A stretch of 64,000 bases of DNA, taken from the NCBI GenBank assembly GCA_000169075.1, contig AAVT01000001.1, positions 62,001 through 126,000 on the forward strand. The letters are read 5' to 3'. Positions 17,739-26,738 of this stretch are shown here, in pieces. Each line of letters starts with the position of its first letter. Positions within the stretch are counted from its first letter, which is position 1. This DNA is from a marine gamma proteobacterium HTCC2143. GTDB taxonomy: Bacteria; Pseudomonadota; Gammaproteobacteria; Pseudomonadales; Dasaniaceae. Under the pieces are notes generated by a model. It had not been told where the DNA came from, ran no database searches, and saw nothing but the letters and a program-made list of their open reading frames with translations. The translations under genes and the position numbers were made by a program.

Positions 17739-18818
17739 ATGAGTGCCGCGACAAAAAAGGAAAAAAAGATCACGGAGAAGATGCGTGACCTTGTTGACAA
17801 AACAATACAACGGGGCGTAAAAGGCGTTCAATTTGCTCGCTCAGGTAAGGCCAATGTCGGCCAAAGCCCGAAGGATCTGATTTATGATCGGGGCACACTC
17901 AAACTCTACCACTACCATCCTATGTCAGATGAAGTTTACCGAATACCGGTTATTCTGGTGATGGCGACTACAAACAGAGGTTACATTTTCGATTTGTTGC
18001 CGGGTCAAAGTATGGTGGAGTACTTACTCAAACGTGGTTTTGACGTGTATATGATTGACTGGGATCCCCCTATGCCGTCTGAGCGCGGACTATCATTGGC
18101 TGACTACACTCAAGACTTCATCCCAAGCTGTGTCGAGCGCGTGCAACAAGAGTCTGGGGAAGAAGACGTCAATATTATCGCCTATTGCATGGGCGGTGTA
18201 CTGTCGTTGATTTACGCCGCAACCCATCTCGACGGCCCGGTAAAAAATCTGGCCTGTTTGACCACGCCCATTAACTGGCAGGAAATGGGCCTGTTCAACA
18301 ACTGGACAAATCAGCAACACCTCAACCTCGATAAATTAGTCGATACTCTCGGGGTTATTCCCGCTGATTTTATTGAGCGCTCTTTTTCAATGCTGCGCCC
18401 GGCGGCAAAAACAGCTGGGCAACTGCGACTATGGGATCAAATGTGGAATGACGAATTCGTTACATCCTATCGGGCTTTTGAACGCTGGGGTAACGAGACC
18501 ATCGGCTTGCCCGGAACCTACTATAAAGAGACAACTCAAGAACTGATGTGGGGCAACAAATTGTTCACCGAAGAGCTGATCGTTGCCGGCAAACCTGCAA
18601 AACTGTCAGAGATTAAAATCCCACTGATGCATATAGTCGCCGAACATGATCATATCGCGACTTACGGAGCAACAAAACCATTGCTAGAATTAGCCGGGTC
18701 AGAAGACAAAGAAGAAGTCGTATTAAAAGGCGGACACGTTAGTCTCATTGCCGGACCCAACGCCGTCCGCAGAATGTGGCCCAAAATTAACGAATGGCTA
18801 GGGGAGCGGTCAGTGTGA
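17739..18818 (+). CDS. phaC: Class III poly(3-hydroxyalkanoate) synthase PhaC
   Basis: Polymerises 3-hydroxyacyl-CoA into polyhydroxyalkanoate storage granules. The lipase-like box reads IIAYCMGGVL with the nucleophile C150; the acid is D303 in AEHDHIA and the histidine is H332 in KGGHVSLIAG. These positions are shifted by one from the catalytic residues reported for the Allochromatium class III enzyme (C149, D302, H331). The length of 359 residues also fits class III rather than class I/II (about 560-600). It follows the short PhaE-like gene and overlaps the next acetyltransferase gene by four bases. SD AGAAGG precedes the ATG. Confidence 0.93.
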   Translation: MSAATKKEKKITEKMRDLVDKTIQRGVKGVQFARSGKANVGQSPKDLIYDRGTLKLYHYHPMSDEVYRIPVILVMATTNRGYIFDLLPGQSMVEYLLKRGFDVYMIDWDPPMPSERGLSLADYTQDFIPSCVERVQQESGEEDVNIIAYCMGGVLSLIYAATHLDGPVKNLACLTTPINWQEMGLFNNWTNQQHLNLDKLVDTLGVIPADFIERSFSMLRPAAKTAGQLRLWDQMWNDEFVTSYRAFERWGNETIGLPGTYYKETTQELMWGNKLFTEELIVAGKPAKLSEIKIPLMHIVAEHDHIATYGATKPLLELAGSEDKEEVVLKGGHVSLIAGPNAVRRMWPKINEWLGERSV

Positions 18819-19408
18819 ATATGTTGAAGAAACGTTATCCAAAGACAATAACCCTTAACGGCAAGGCCGTCGAGCTGTCTATATTAACAGGCGATGGCAA
18901 TGATGAAGAAGTTCTCACTTTTTCTAATAGCTTGCCCGCTCACGATCTATTGTTTCTCTCAAGAGACATTCAAGAACCCAAAGTGATTGCCGCTTGGATG
19001 CAGAGCATTGAGGACGGCGACATCACCAGTATCGTTGCGCGCGTGGACGGAGAAGTAGTAGGAACAACCGCCATCGTAACTGACAAACACTCCTGGTCTT
19101 CTCATGTCGGTGAGCTTCGTATTCTTGTTAGCCCCGCAGCTCGCGATATAGGCCTTGGCAGAACACTGGTGCAAGAAAGCTTTTTACTGGGACTGGATTT
19201 GGGGCTCGACAAATTGACCGCTCGAATGACCATCGATCAAGAAGCTGCTGTTAACGTATTTGAAGAGCTGGGCTTCAAAACTGAAGCAATGCTCAGAGAT
19301 CACGTTAAAGGCCGCGACGGGAAAAAACATGATTTGCTGATTCTTAGCCATGACGTTGAGGCGGTAAACTCTCAAATGCAAGCCTATGGTATGGATAAAG
19401 CGTTTTGA
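18815..19408 (+). CDS. GNAT-family N-acetyltransferase coupled to phaC
   Basis: A 197-residue acetyl- or acyltransferase of the GNAT fold. The acetyl-CoA binding motif A is ILVSPAARDIGLGRTLV (about residues 107-123), preceded by the beta strands VVGTTAIV and HVGELRILV, and followed by AVNVFEELGFKTEA, the usual end of the fold. I choose the GTG at 18815, which overlaps the phaC stop as GTGA and has GGGGAG eight bases upstream; an ATG at 18821 is the alternative. The tight coupling to a PHA synthase suggests a linked role, for example modifying the synthase or handling a hydroxyacyl-CoA, but nothing in the sequence proves this. Confidence 0.82.
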   Translation: MNMLKKRYPKTITLNGKAVELSILTGDGNDEEVLTFSNSLPAHDLLFLSRDIQEPKVIAAWMQSIEDGDITSIVARVDGEVVGTTAIVTDKHSWSSHVGELRILVSPAARDIGLGRTLVQESFLLGLDLGLDKLTARMTIDQEAAVNVFEELGFKTEAMLRDHVKGRDGKKHDLLILSHDVEAVNSQMQAYGMDKAF

Positions 19409-19417
19409 CGCTTTTTT
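19398..19417 (+). terminator. Possible rho-independent terminator after the PHA operon
   Basis: AAGCGT and ACGCTT form a six-base stem with a four-base loop, followed by four or more T. The stop codon of the acetyltransferase lies in the loop. Short stem, so moderate confidence. Confidence 0.45.
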
Positions 19418-19488
19418 GATGGCTTCGCAACAACATCCAATCTTTTGATACATCAACTAACTATCTAAAAGTATAGGAGCAATACCCA

Positions 19489-20103
19489 TTGGGTCTCTAC
19501 GAAGACTATATTCTTCCTCATGTTATACATGCAGCCTGTGGCGGAGCTCCCGTCACCAAACAACGGCAGAAAATAGTGCCCCGTGCAGAAGGACGCGTAT
19601 TGGAAATAGGAATGGGCTCCGGTCTAAATATTCCATTTTATGACACTGACAAAGTAGAAATGGTCTGGGGGCTCGAACCTTCGGAAGGCATGCGAAGGAA
19701 AGCCCGCAACCGGGTTAAAGCAGCACCATTTAGTTTGCAATGGCTAGGCCTGCCGGGAGAGCAAATCCCTCTTGACGCCAATAGCGCCGATACCATTGTC
19801 CTAACCTATACGCTCTGCACCATCCCCGACTGGAACGCGGCTCTGCAACAGATGAGAAGAGTGCTAAAACCCGGTGGGAAGCTACTGTTCAGTGAGCATG
19901 GCAAAGCCCCGGACGAAGCCATCAGGCGCTGGCAGAACCGTATTAATCCCTATTGGGGAAAGATGGCGGGAGGCTGCCATCTGAATAGAGATATCCCGGC
20001 ATTACTAACCGCAGGCGGCTTCAAAATCAAAGAGATTGAATCAATATATATGCCCTCTATGCCAAAAATTGCCGGCTTTACCTACTGGGGTTATGCGGAT
20101 TAA
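19489..20103 (+). CDS. Class I SAM-dependent methyltransferase (UbiE-like fold)
   Basis: A 204-residue methyltransferase. Motif I is VLEIGMGSGLNIPFY (about residues 35-49), the acidic end of strand 2 is WGLEPSEGM, and the later motifs are ADTIVLTYTLCTIPD and MRRVLKPGGKLLFSEHG. The protein opens with MGLYEDYILPHVIHAACG, a start seen in a family of small methyltransferases. The start codon is TTG, with AGGAG nine bases upstream. The substrate is unknown; a phospholipid or small lipid acceptor is possible. It lies between the PHA genes and the cyclase on the same strand, each separated by 50-80 bases. Confidence 0.85.
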   Translation: MGLYEDYILPHVIHAACGGAPVTKQRQKIVPRAEGRVLEIGMGSGLNIPFYDTDKVEMVWGLEPSEGMRRKARNRVKAAPFSLQWLGLPGEQIPLDANSADTIVLTYTLCTIPDWNAALQQMRRVLKPGGKLLFSEHGKAPDEAIRRWQNRINPYWGKMAGGCHLNRDIPALLTAGGFKIKEIESIYMPSMPKIAGFTYWGYAD

Positions 20104-20153
20104 TTTTGAGGGCGACTAAGGACGATCAAGCAAACGCGGTCACGAGGTAAAGC

Positions 20154-21587
20154 ATGGATGAGAATACCGTAAGAGGTACAGGCAGTATCCCGATGGCAAT
20201 CAAGCTATCACTGCTTATTGTGTCCATTATGGTGATAGCAACCGCCATTCAAGGGTTGATAATCGCTAGCCAGCAAGGCGAGCTGCTTGAACACGAAATA
20301 GAGAAATTTGGATTTGCCACGTCGCGTCTGTTAGTGCGCCAAATTAAAGAGCCCCTGTTAGCAAAAGACGACCTCGCACTGGAGCAAATCGTACAATCAT
20401 CAGTAAGAGACAATGGAGTCGCCGGCATAACAATCACCTCTATTGAGGGTGAAAAAATTGCCCGTAGCGGTTTCAACCCAACTTTTGATGTTTCGGCCAT
20501 CGAAACACCGGTTGCCTGGGCAGACCTCCAGCAGCAACAGTATATTTCATTTTTCGAAATAGCCTATTCTAATGATTTAAAAATTGGTGAAGTTCTAGTC
20601 ACTATTCATGCTGACTCGCTAGACAAAGTCAGATCAGATGCCACTCGATCCATCATCTACTCGACCTTAATCATGATAGTCATTGGCGTAATAATCACCG
20701 CGTGGATCTCTCGGCGAGTGACTGGCCCCATTGTCCGCATTATTAATATCAGCCGCAAAATTGCCAGTGGCGATTATCAAGCCCGATTCAATGAAAAAAG
20801 TAGCGGCGAACTGGCGGTACTCGTCCAATCACTTAATGCCATGACCACCCAACTCCTGCATAAAATCCATCTGGAGCAAACCTTCTCCCGCTATATATCT
20901 CCTAAGGTGGCAAAAGCAGTATTGGCCGGTATGGCGCCGCAAGAACTGGGCGGAAAGGAAGTAAACGGCAGTGTGCTATTCGCCGACATTGTTGGATTTA
21001 CCTCTATTTCTGAAACCATGAAAGCAGAAAAAGTTAGCCAATTACTCAATGATTATTTCACTTACATCGACCAGACAGCTCATCACTGTGATGGTCACGT
21101 TGACAAATACATGGGTGATTGCGCCATGATTCTATTTGGCGTCCCTGACCCCGACAGCAACCACCTCAGCAATGCGGTTTATTGCGCACTGCTAATTCAC
21201 CGCGTGATAGAGCGAGTCAACCGAGACCGTCTGGAGCACGGTGATGTTGCTGTCAGCTTCAGTGCCGGGGTCAATGCTGGCCCAATGCTTGCGGGTAATA
21301 TGGGTTCACGATCGCGAATGGAATACACTGTTGTCGGGGATACTGTGAACACGGCATCACGATTGGCTGCGATATCAGGGCCGGGAGAAATCATAGTTAC
21401 CGAAGCAGTCGCCAAGAATATAAATATTGCCCGTCAGTTTGAAACCACAGAAGTCAACGCCGTCAAATTGAAAGGGAAAAAAAACCCAATTACTGTCTAT
21501 CGTATCGACAGGGGCAATGAAGAAACCGAACATAAACTAGATCGTGATCTTGGTATCATATTGTCCGCCGTTGAGTCGGGGGAATAA
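20154..21587 (+). CDS. Membrane adenylate/guanylate cyclase with HAMP domain (class III)
   Basis: A membrane receptor cyclase of 477 residues that should make cAMP or cGMP. Transmembrane helix 1 (about 15-36) and helix 2 (about 163-183) flank a periplasmic sensor of about 125 residues. A HAMP linker follows (about 184-240), then a class III cyclase domain (about 265-455). The metal-binding aspartates are in LFADIVGFTSIS and YMGDCAMILFG, and the substrate-binding end is MEYTVVGDTVNTASRL. A ribosome site GAGGT precedes the ATG. The ligand sensed is unknown. The next gene, a lipoprotein, starts one base after the stop, which suggests that it works with the sensor. Confidence 0.93.
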   Translation: MDENTVRGTGSIPMAIKLSLLIVSIMVIATAIQGLIIASQQGELLEHEIEKFGFATSRLLVRQIKEPLLAKDDLALEQIVQSSVRDNGVAGITITSIEGEKIARSGFNPTFDVSAIETPVAWADLQQQQYISFFEIAYSNDLKIGEVLVTIHADSLDKVRSDATRSIIYSTLIMIVIGVIITAWISRRVTGPIVRIINISRKIASGDYQARFNEKSSGELAVLVQSLNAMTTQLLHKIHLEQTFSRYISPKVAKAVLAGMAPQELGGKEVNGSVLFADIVGFTSISETMKAEKVSQLLNDYFTYIDQTAHHCDGHVDKYMGDCAMILFGVPDPDSNHLSNAVYCALLIHRVIERVNRDRLEHGDVAVSFSAGVNAGPMLAGNMGSRSRMEYTVVGDTVNTASRLAAISGPGEIIVTEAVAKNINIARQFETTEVNAVKLKGKKNPITVYRIDRGNEETEHKLDRDLGIILSAVESGE

Positions 21588-21588
21588 C

Positions 21589-22449
21589 ATGCAAAAACTT
21601 ATCTATGCGCTTCTGCTAACCCACTTGTGTGCGTGCACTTTTCTCATTGACAGTGATGTTCGTTCCGCGCAAGCAATAGACAGCTATCTAGCTGCCGGTA
21701 ATATCTGGGCTGCTAATAATTATTACGAAGGGCTATACGAGACCCAGAAAAGGGGAGTTGCTGTCAGCAATGCTCATGTTATTTTAACGGCCAAACTGTC
21801 CGAAATTAGAAAAAAAACCATTGATGCCGCTGAGGCAGCAGTCAAAGTATCTGACTGGAAAAAAGCGATCGATTTGTATCAGGAGCAACTTCCTCTAGTA
21901 GAAATGGATAAAGCATTTAATACCAGTTACCAGAATTTTTTAAAAAAGCAGCAGCGCGAAAGAAATAATTTACGCGACAGTTTTATTGTTACCAGAGCTG
22001 AATACCTTATTGACGCTATCCCAGTAATGATTGCCGACCAGCAACTTAATCCTTACAACCGCGAAAAAGAACAACAGCTGAACAACGTCAAACAAGAGTC
22101 CCGAAAGATCGCCAGCCGTTTACTAGAGCTAAGTTTCAATGCTATGAGAAAAGAAGATATAGCGACAGCGCGAACGATGATTCCACTGGCAAAAAAACTC
22201 GATGATAACGAGGCAGCAGCCAAAGCGAGTAAAACGCTATCGACGCTGAGCCAATCTTTCGATGAGCACCTCGAAAAAATGATAGAAGAAGGTATTCGAC
22301 TCTATAGCAGAGAGCAATACGACGATGCTCTGAGAACATGGAATGAAATACTGTTTTTGGATCCTGAAAACGACAAAGTCAAAGACCACAAAGCCCGAAC
22401 CCAAAAAGTATTACAATCACTGGAAGAACTAAAACAACAGCAGCGCTGA
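21589..22449 (+). CDS. TPR-like lipoprotein coupled to the cyclase
   Basis: A predicted outer-membrane or periplasmic lipoprotein of 286 residues. The chosen ATG at 21589 gives a signal peptide with lipobox-like LTHLCAC (cysteine at about residue 13-15). The mature part is alpha-helical with TPR-like repeats: AAGNIWAANNYYEGLYE, SDWKKAIDLYQEQL and the C-terminal YSREQYDDALRTWNEILFLDP, which is a clear TPR unit. The frame runs further upstream into the cyclase gene, but GGGGGA five bases before 21589 supports this start. It begins one base after the cyclase stop codon, so the two are probably translated together. It may scaffold peptidoglycan or sensor proteins; this is inference. Confidence 0.78.
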   Translation: MQKLIYALLLTHLCACTFLIDSDVRSAQAIDSYLAAGNIWAANNYYEGLYETQKRGVAVSNAHVILTAKLSEIRKKTIDAAEAAVKVSDWKKAIDLYQEQLPLVEMDKAFNTSYQNFLKKQQRERNNLRDSFIVTRAEYLIDAIPVMIADQQLNPYNREKEQQLNNVKQESRKIASRLLELSFNAMRKEDIATARTMIPLAKKLDDNEAAAKASKTLSTLSQSFDEHLEKMIEEGIRLYSREQYDDALRTWNEILFLDPENDKVKDHKARTQKVLQSLEELKQQQR

Positions 22450-22578
22450 ATATCAGCCAGTCATCATTGGTATATTGGCGATAAACCCAGCCACTGCACC
22501 CCCAGTTAACCCGGGCCTGAAGCAAAGGATGACAACGGCGCATGATCCTATTGAAAAAGATCCCCGCTAGGGGGAGAT

Positions 22579-22861
22579 AATGGTTTTCATCGTTTTTACG
22601 CTCAGTCCTTTATCTTTTGGCTCGCTGGGATCGATCTCTGTTTTTCTAAAACCATTGTCTATGCAGTTTGGCTGAAGCCTAGGGATAACCTCTTTCTTTG
22701 GCTGGGAAGGCATGGGACTTGGCGGGTTTATTAACGGATACCTCTATGATCTGACTGATAACTATCTTTGGTCTTATAGCTTTGCCTCTTTGATGGGCGT
22801 AGTTAATCTGGTAATTCTGGCGCTATTTTCCCTGGCAATTTATCGCTCGCGCGCTCTTTAG
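22579..22861 (+). pseudogene. Decayed MFS transporter (N- and C-terminal remnants)
   Basis: Two pieces of a major facilitator protein survive. The first runs from an ATG at 22579, with GGGGAG upstream, and encodes SLGSISVFLKPLSMQFG, typical of the first membrane helix region of MFS carriers, before a TGA at about 22672. The second, in another frame from about 22700 to a TAG at 22861, encodes GMGLGGFINGYLYDL and NYLWSYSFASLMG, the typical last-but-one and last helix region. The ten helices between are missing. This is best explained by a large internal deletion plus a frameshift. The surviving ribosome site suggests a fairly recent loss. Confidence 0.72.
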
Positions 22862-22979
22862 ACACTGCTGGGGCTCAGTGCTAGTATCCGATAAAGAGCC
22901 ACCGAACTTGACCGGAAATAATTGATGTAATAGCTTAGTCACCGTAGGCTGGGTAAACATGAAAGTATAAGGCAGTGCT

Positions 22980-23876
22980 GTGAAAACTAATTTAACCGAC
23001 GAAGAACTAAGATCACTCAGCACACGAAGTGATCTCAAAGCCGCATGGATGTTTTTCTGCAACTATGCCATCGTTATTGCTTCTTTTATTATTGTTTTTT
23101 TCTGGACAAACCCTATAACTATTATTTTAGCCATTTTCCTGCTGGGCGCGAGGCAACTAGGATTTGGCGTGTTAGTGCACGAATGCGGACACGGCACCCT
23201 GTTCAAATCAAAAGGACTCAATCAGCTAATGGGCGACTGGTTTGCCGCCCCTGCGGTTTTTAGCAACATGGGGGCTTATAGCCATGTACACAGACGGCAT
23301 CACCGGTTAGCTGGCAGCGAAAACGACCCCGATCTACCTAATTATAAAGACTACCCCGTATCAAGATCTCGCTTGCGACGCAAACTTGTTCGTGACCTCA
23401 GCGGTAAAACGGGCTGGCGTCAAATCAGCGGCATTGCAAGCAGTATTACCAACTTTCATAATCTGCGCATAGACCAACAAGAAGCGCTCACCAGGGGCCT
23501 AATATTCAACATCACCCTGTTAGGCCTCACGGCTGCCGTTGGAGCAACTTGGCTGTTTATACTCTGGGTCATAGCGTTTATTTTCGTTAACCCGCTAATC
23601 AGCCGTATCAGGCAGATTGGAGAACATGCTGCAGTACCTGATTTGTATAACCTTGACCCACGACTGCATACCCGTTCGATTATCGCCAGCTGGGTCGAAC
23701 GCCTGTTTATCTGCCCAATGGGCGTTAATTATCATTTGGAGCATCACCTGCTGGCTTCAATCCCCGTGTACAACCTACCAAAAATGCATGATCTCCTGAA
23801 AAATAACGATTTTTATAGCACCACCCATATCACTCAGGGCTATCGAGAATTGTATGGTCAGGTCACAACGCGTTAA
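22980..23876 (+). CDS. Membrane fatty acid desaturase-like protein
   Basis: An integral membrane di-iron enzyme of 298 residues, probably inserting a double bond or hydroxyl in an acyl chain. Three histidine boxes are present: HECGH at 67-71, HVHRRHH at about 102-108, and NYHLEHH at about residue 253-259. Hydrophobic helices lie near 28-42, 44-60, 178-195 and 198-212. This pattern fits the DesA/fatty acid desaturase family. Start is GTG at 22980 with AAGG seven bases upstream. It follows the decayed transporter and stands alone. Substrate and partner electron donor are unknown. Confidence 0.85.
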   Translation: MKTNLTDEELRSLSTRSDLKAAWMFFCNYAIVIASFIIVFFWTNPITIILAIFLLGARQLGFGVLVHECGHGTLFKSKGLNQLMGDWFAAPAVFSNMGAYSHVHRRHHRLAGSENDPDLPNYKDYPVSRSRLRRKLVRDLSGKTGWRQISGIASSITNFHNLRIDQQEALTRGLIFNITLLGLTAAVGATWLFILWVIAFIFVNPLISRIRQIGEHAAVPDLYNLDPRLHTRSIIASWVERLFICPMGVNYHLEHHLLASIPVYNLPKMHDLLKNNDFYSTTHITQGYRELYGQVTTR

Positions 23877-24349
23877 CTCTGCTTCGGGATCATTCCAAGT
23901 TTCTAAACAACGAATGACGAACAAACTTTTAAAACCATTTTCGCGACGGGTACAAACAACCCCTAGAACCATAAGATGGATTAGACGTTCTGAAAGAAAC
24001 TAAGAAAAATTGTCACGGGGTCGAATAGAAGCCACATGCCTAGCATCACCAACACGTAGTCTTCGTAGTGACAGATGCTCGATTTGCGCAAGCAACAGAG
24101 CATATGCAAAAATCAAGGTAACCATTGCTAACGTCATTTCTGTGTATGAAAACAACAATACAGCTGATAAGCGTAAATAATCGCAGAGATAGCGGACGTC
24201 AAATCAACACCCGTGTATTTACATATATCATTATCCGATTAGAATACGAACAGTCTAGTTTTCGACACTTGGGAATGCAGGCTACTGGGATTTAAACAAA
24301 CAGTCATTGGCGCAATACTGAGTGCGCTGTATTCAATGAAAAGGGTTTT
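23877..24349. other. Intergenic region without recognisable gene
   Basis: About 470 bases between the desaturase and the serine hydrolase. I see no open frame with a ribosome site, no hairpin-T terminator and no repeat. AT-rich. It should contain the promoter of the next gene. Confidence 0.4.
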
Positions 24350-25552
24350 ATGAAAAAAAATTTATTAATTGGTCTTTTCTTAATAATCCTTGTTGCGACC
24401 GGACTGGGAATTTCTTACGAGAAAAACCTAGATCGCCTAGCTTATGGCCTCACGCTCTTTTCTGGTGCTGAACAATATAAAAACTTTAATCGGATGGAGG
24501 AAATATATCCGGTCACGACGATGACTGCCTCGACTGAACCCTTTGAGTTTGAAGAAGGAAGTACAATTTTATTGCCACCCAGCTTTTCCTATAACGGAGT
24601 CGACATTAACGTTGAAAGCTTCTTAGCAGAAACCGATACCAGTGCATTATTGGTCATTCACAATGGTAAAGTTCGCCTCGAAAAATACTGGCTTACCGGT
24701 GGCAGAAATGTCAACTGGCTGTCTATGTCTGTGTCAAAAAGCTTTATTGCAACGGGGGTGGGCATCGCTGTTGATGACGGTCTTATTGATATTCTAAAAC
24801 CGATTACTGACTATGTCCCCAGTCTGGCAGGTTCAGCCTATGACGATGTGCGGATTAAAGATGTCTTGCAAATGTCGTCGGGGGCCGCGTGGAACGAAGA
24901 CTATAACGACACAGAATCAGACATTATGCGGCTTGCAAAAATCATGGGAGTTGGTGGCTCGCTGGACAATTTTGTTAGCACGCTGGTCAGGGAACGGCAG
25001 CCCGGCACGCGCAATCACTATAACTCTGCCGATACACAGGCATTGGCCATGCTACTGTCACGGGCAACAGGGAAGTCTGTTACCGACTATCTTTCAGAAA
25101 AAATATGGCATCCCTTGGGGATGGAGACTGATGGCTACTGGATGGTGGATGACAACAATGTTGAGATGGCGTTTGGCGGTCTTAATGCCACCGCAAGAGA
25201 CTATGCCAAGCTGGGTGAATTGCACCGCCTAAAGGGAAAATGGCAGGGCCGCCAAATTGTTTCCGAAGGATGGGTAAACGCTGCGACACAACCAGACGCA
25301 CCTCATTTACAGCCCGGCGTGAACAAGGAGTTCCCACTTGGCTATGGCTATCAGTGGTGGATCCCGGAGACTCTCGAAGGCGAATTTTCGGCGATTGGCG
25401 TTTACAATCAATTTATCTACGTGAACCCAACTCGAGACCTCGTCGTTGTAAAACTTTCAGCTTTTTCAGACTATGCAGTCACGCTGGACGAAAGTTCCTA
25501 TCGTGAAATAGAAACCATTGAGTTTTTCCGTGAAGTTGCCAATTTCCTATAA
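24350..25552 (+). CDS. Serine hydrolase, class C beta-lactamase-like, exported
   Basis: A 400-residue secreted or anchored esterase/amidase. A basic start and hydrophobic segment (residues 4-22) form a signal peptide or anchor. The catalytic motif S-x-x-K is SVSK at 127-130 within WLSMSVSKSFIATG, and the second motif is YNS within RNHYNSADTQAL (about residue 223). Conserved GYGYQWW near residue 340 is typical of these penicillin-binding-protein-related hydrolases. Probably periplasmic. Converges with the minus-strand motor-like genes. Function cannot be deduced beyond the fold; similar proteins include EstB-type esterases and 6-aminohexanoate dimer hydrolases. Confidence 0.87.
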   Translation: MKKNLLIGLFLIILVATGLGISYEKNLDRLAYGLTLFSGAEQYKNFNRMEEIYPVTTMTASTEPFEFEEGSTILLPPSFSYNGVDINVESFLAETDTSALLVIHNGKVRLEKYWLTGGRNVNWLSMSVSKSFIATGVGIAVDDGLIDILKPITDYVPSLAGSAYDDVRIKDVLQMSSGAAWNEDYNDTESDIMRLAKIMGVGGSLDNFVSTLVRERQPGTRNHYNSADTQALAMLLSRATGKSVTDYLSEKIWHPLGMETDGYWMVDDNNVEMAFGGLNATARDYAKLGELHRLKGKWQGRQIVSEGWVNAATQPDAPHLQPGVNKEFPLGYGYQWWIPETLEGEFSAIGVYNQFIYVNPTRDLVVVKLSAFSDYAVTLDESSYREIETIEFFREVANFL

Positions 25553-25572
25553 AGCAATGGAGAAGCATCTAG

Positions 25573-26115
25573 CTATAAGGTTTTTTTCGGTAATGTCGGC
25601 TTAGCTCTAGCCTCAAATTGAAGCACTACCGGGGTATGTTGAAAGTAGGAGACATCACTGCCCCGCGCATCTGGCAGCTTTTTTCCATCTGATGCATCTT
25701 TATCAGATGAAACAAACTTACCGCTAAGTTGATCTCCATTTTCAGTATCGCTCATCGCTTTTTCAATTTTTTCTGCGAGCTCTACATCGTAGGGAAGTTG
25801 AAAGGATCTCGGCGCGCTTTCAACGTCACCGCTGTCTGTTAAGTCCTGCACCCACAAATAGATCTTGCCTTTAGATCCTATTCGCTTGTCAGGCTCATCA
25901 ATTTTTGCCCAAACAAAAAAGAATGACTCCGGTAGAGGCTTATCTGTCGGCCAGCCTCGCAGTTCTTTTATACCGACATAGGTACCGACATACAACAATG
26001 AGGTCAAAAGCACTACGGCGATCTTAACTACCACCCGCCATTGCGTCGCTGTCCATAAATTAAGTACTAGGACCGCGACAAAAACATAGCCGACTGCCAA
26101 TCCTATTTCTATCAT
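25573..26115 (-). CDS. Membrane protein of unknown function, third gene of the second motor-like operon
   Basis: A 180-residue protein I do not recognise. Two hydrophobic helices lie at about residues 5-21 and 29-48, followed by a soluble domain with FFVWAKIDEP, KIYLWVQDLT and SFQLPYDVELAEKI that looks mostly beta. The tail is rich in D, S and K and then ends with a hydrophobic strand (HTPVVLQFEAR). Its ATG overlaps the stop of the ExbD-like gene by four bases, so it belongs to the same operon and probably to the same complex in the inner membrane. No catalytic motif is visible. Confidence 0.6.
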   Translation of the reverse strand: MIEIGLAVGYVFVAVLVLNLWTATQWRVVVKIAVVLLTSLLYVGTYVGIKELRGWPTDKPLPESFFFVWAKIDEPDKRIGSKGKIYLWVQDLTDSGDVESAPRSFQLPYDVELAEKIEKAMSDTENGDQLSGKFVSSDKDASDGKKLPDARGSDVSYFQHTPVVLQFEARAKPTLPKKTL

Positions 26116-26738
26116 TCCTGCACCTTCTTACCGATCCTATCAACCAAAGATTTTTGCAACTGACTCACGTCTGACACGTCACCTTGGCTGTCGAGAACGA
26201 ATCGAACAACTGTGCGCTCAGTGCCGGCACCATTCACTTGTTCAACACCGTAATACAGAATTTTTACTTCAGGATTTAGTCTTTCTACTTTGATATAGAT
26301 AGGAACAGGTTGTCGAGTATTCGCCTGATAATGTAATACATTAACGACATATTCTCCCGGAACCCAAGATCGCAAGGTGACCGTCTCTTGATTGATAGGA
26401 TTGGTTACTTTTTTGCCATCGATAATTAGATGATCCTGCAAACTACCCCGATCGTCCCGATCTAAATGCATAATTCCGGTATCTTTATTGGAATACCATA
26501 ATACTTCGCCGCGGGGATCTTCAACCAACACGTCGATATCGTCCGAGTGATTGTTTGGCCAAGAGACGGTAATCAGATATTCGGCCTTATTATCAACTTT
26601 TCCCGTCTCCTCCGGCTTCGCCATTAAAATGAAGGCGATGAAAAACATAAAGGCAAAGCCGAGCAAGGCGTTAAACAATAAATCGGTGAAGGCACTATTA
26701 TTAGGCGATGGTCGATAAAAGCGAGACCTAGATGTCAC
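26112..26738 (-). CDS. ExbD/MotB-like membrane protein with beta-rich periplasmic domain
   Basis: A 208-residue protein with one membrane helix (about 16-39) whose start reads FTDLLFNALLGF. The aspartate D19 is placed like the proton-carrying residue of ExbD and MotB. The periplasmic part (about 50-150) is a beta-sandwich-like domain (YLITVSWPNNHSDDIDVLVEDPRG, split strands, SWVPGEYVVNVLHYQ) resembling DUF2135/YfaP-like domains rather than OmpA. It starts with a GTG overlapping the stop of the MotA/ExbB-like gene as GTGA and ends in an ATGA overlap with the next gene. I infer an ion-driven envelope complex with an uncharacterised periplasmic head. Confidence 0.68.
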   Translation of the reverse strand: MTSRSRFYRPSPNNSAFTDLLFNALLGFAFMFFIAFILMAKPEETGKVDNKAEYLITVSWPNNHSDDIDVLVEDPRGEVLWYSNKDTGIMHLDRDDRGSLQDHLIIDGKKVTNPINQETVTLRSWVPGEYVVNVLHYQANTRQPVPIYIKVERLNPEVKILYYGVEQVNGAGTERTVVRFVLDSQGDVSDVSQLQKSLVDRIGKKVQE

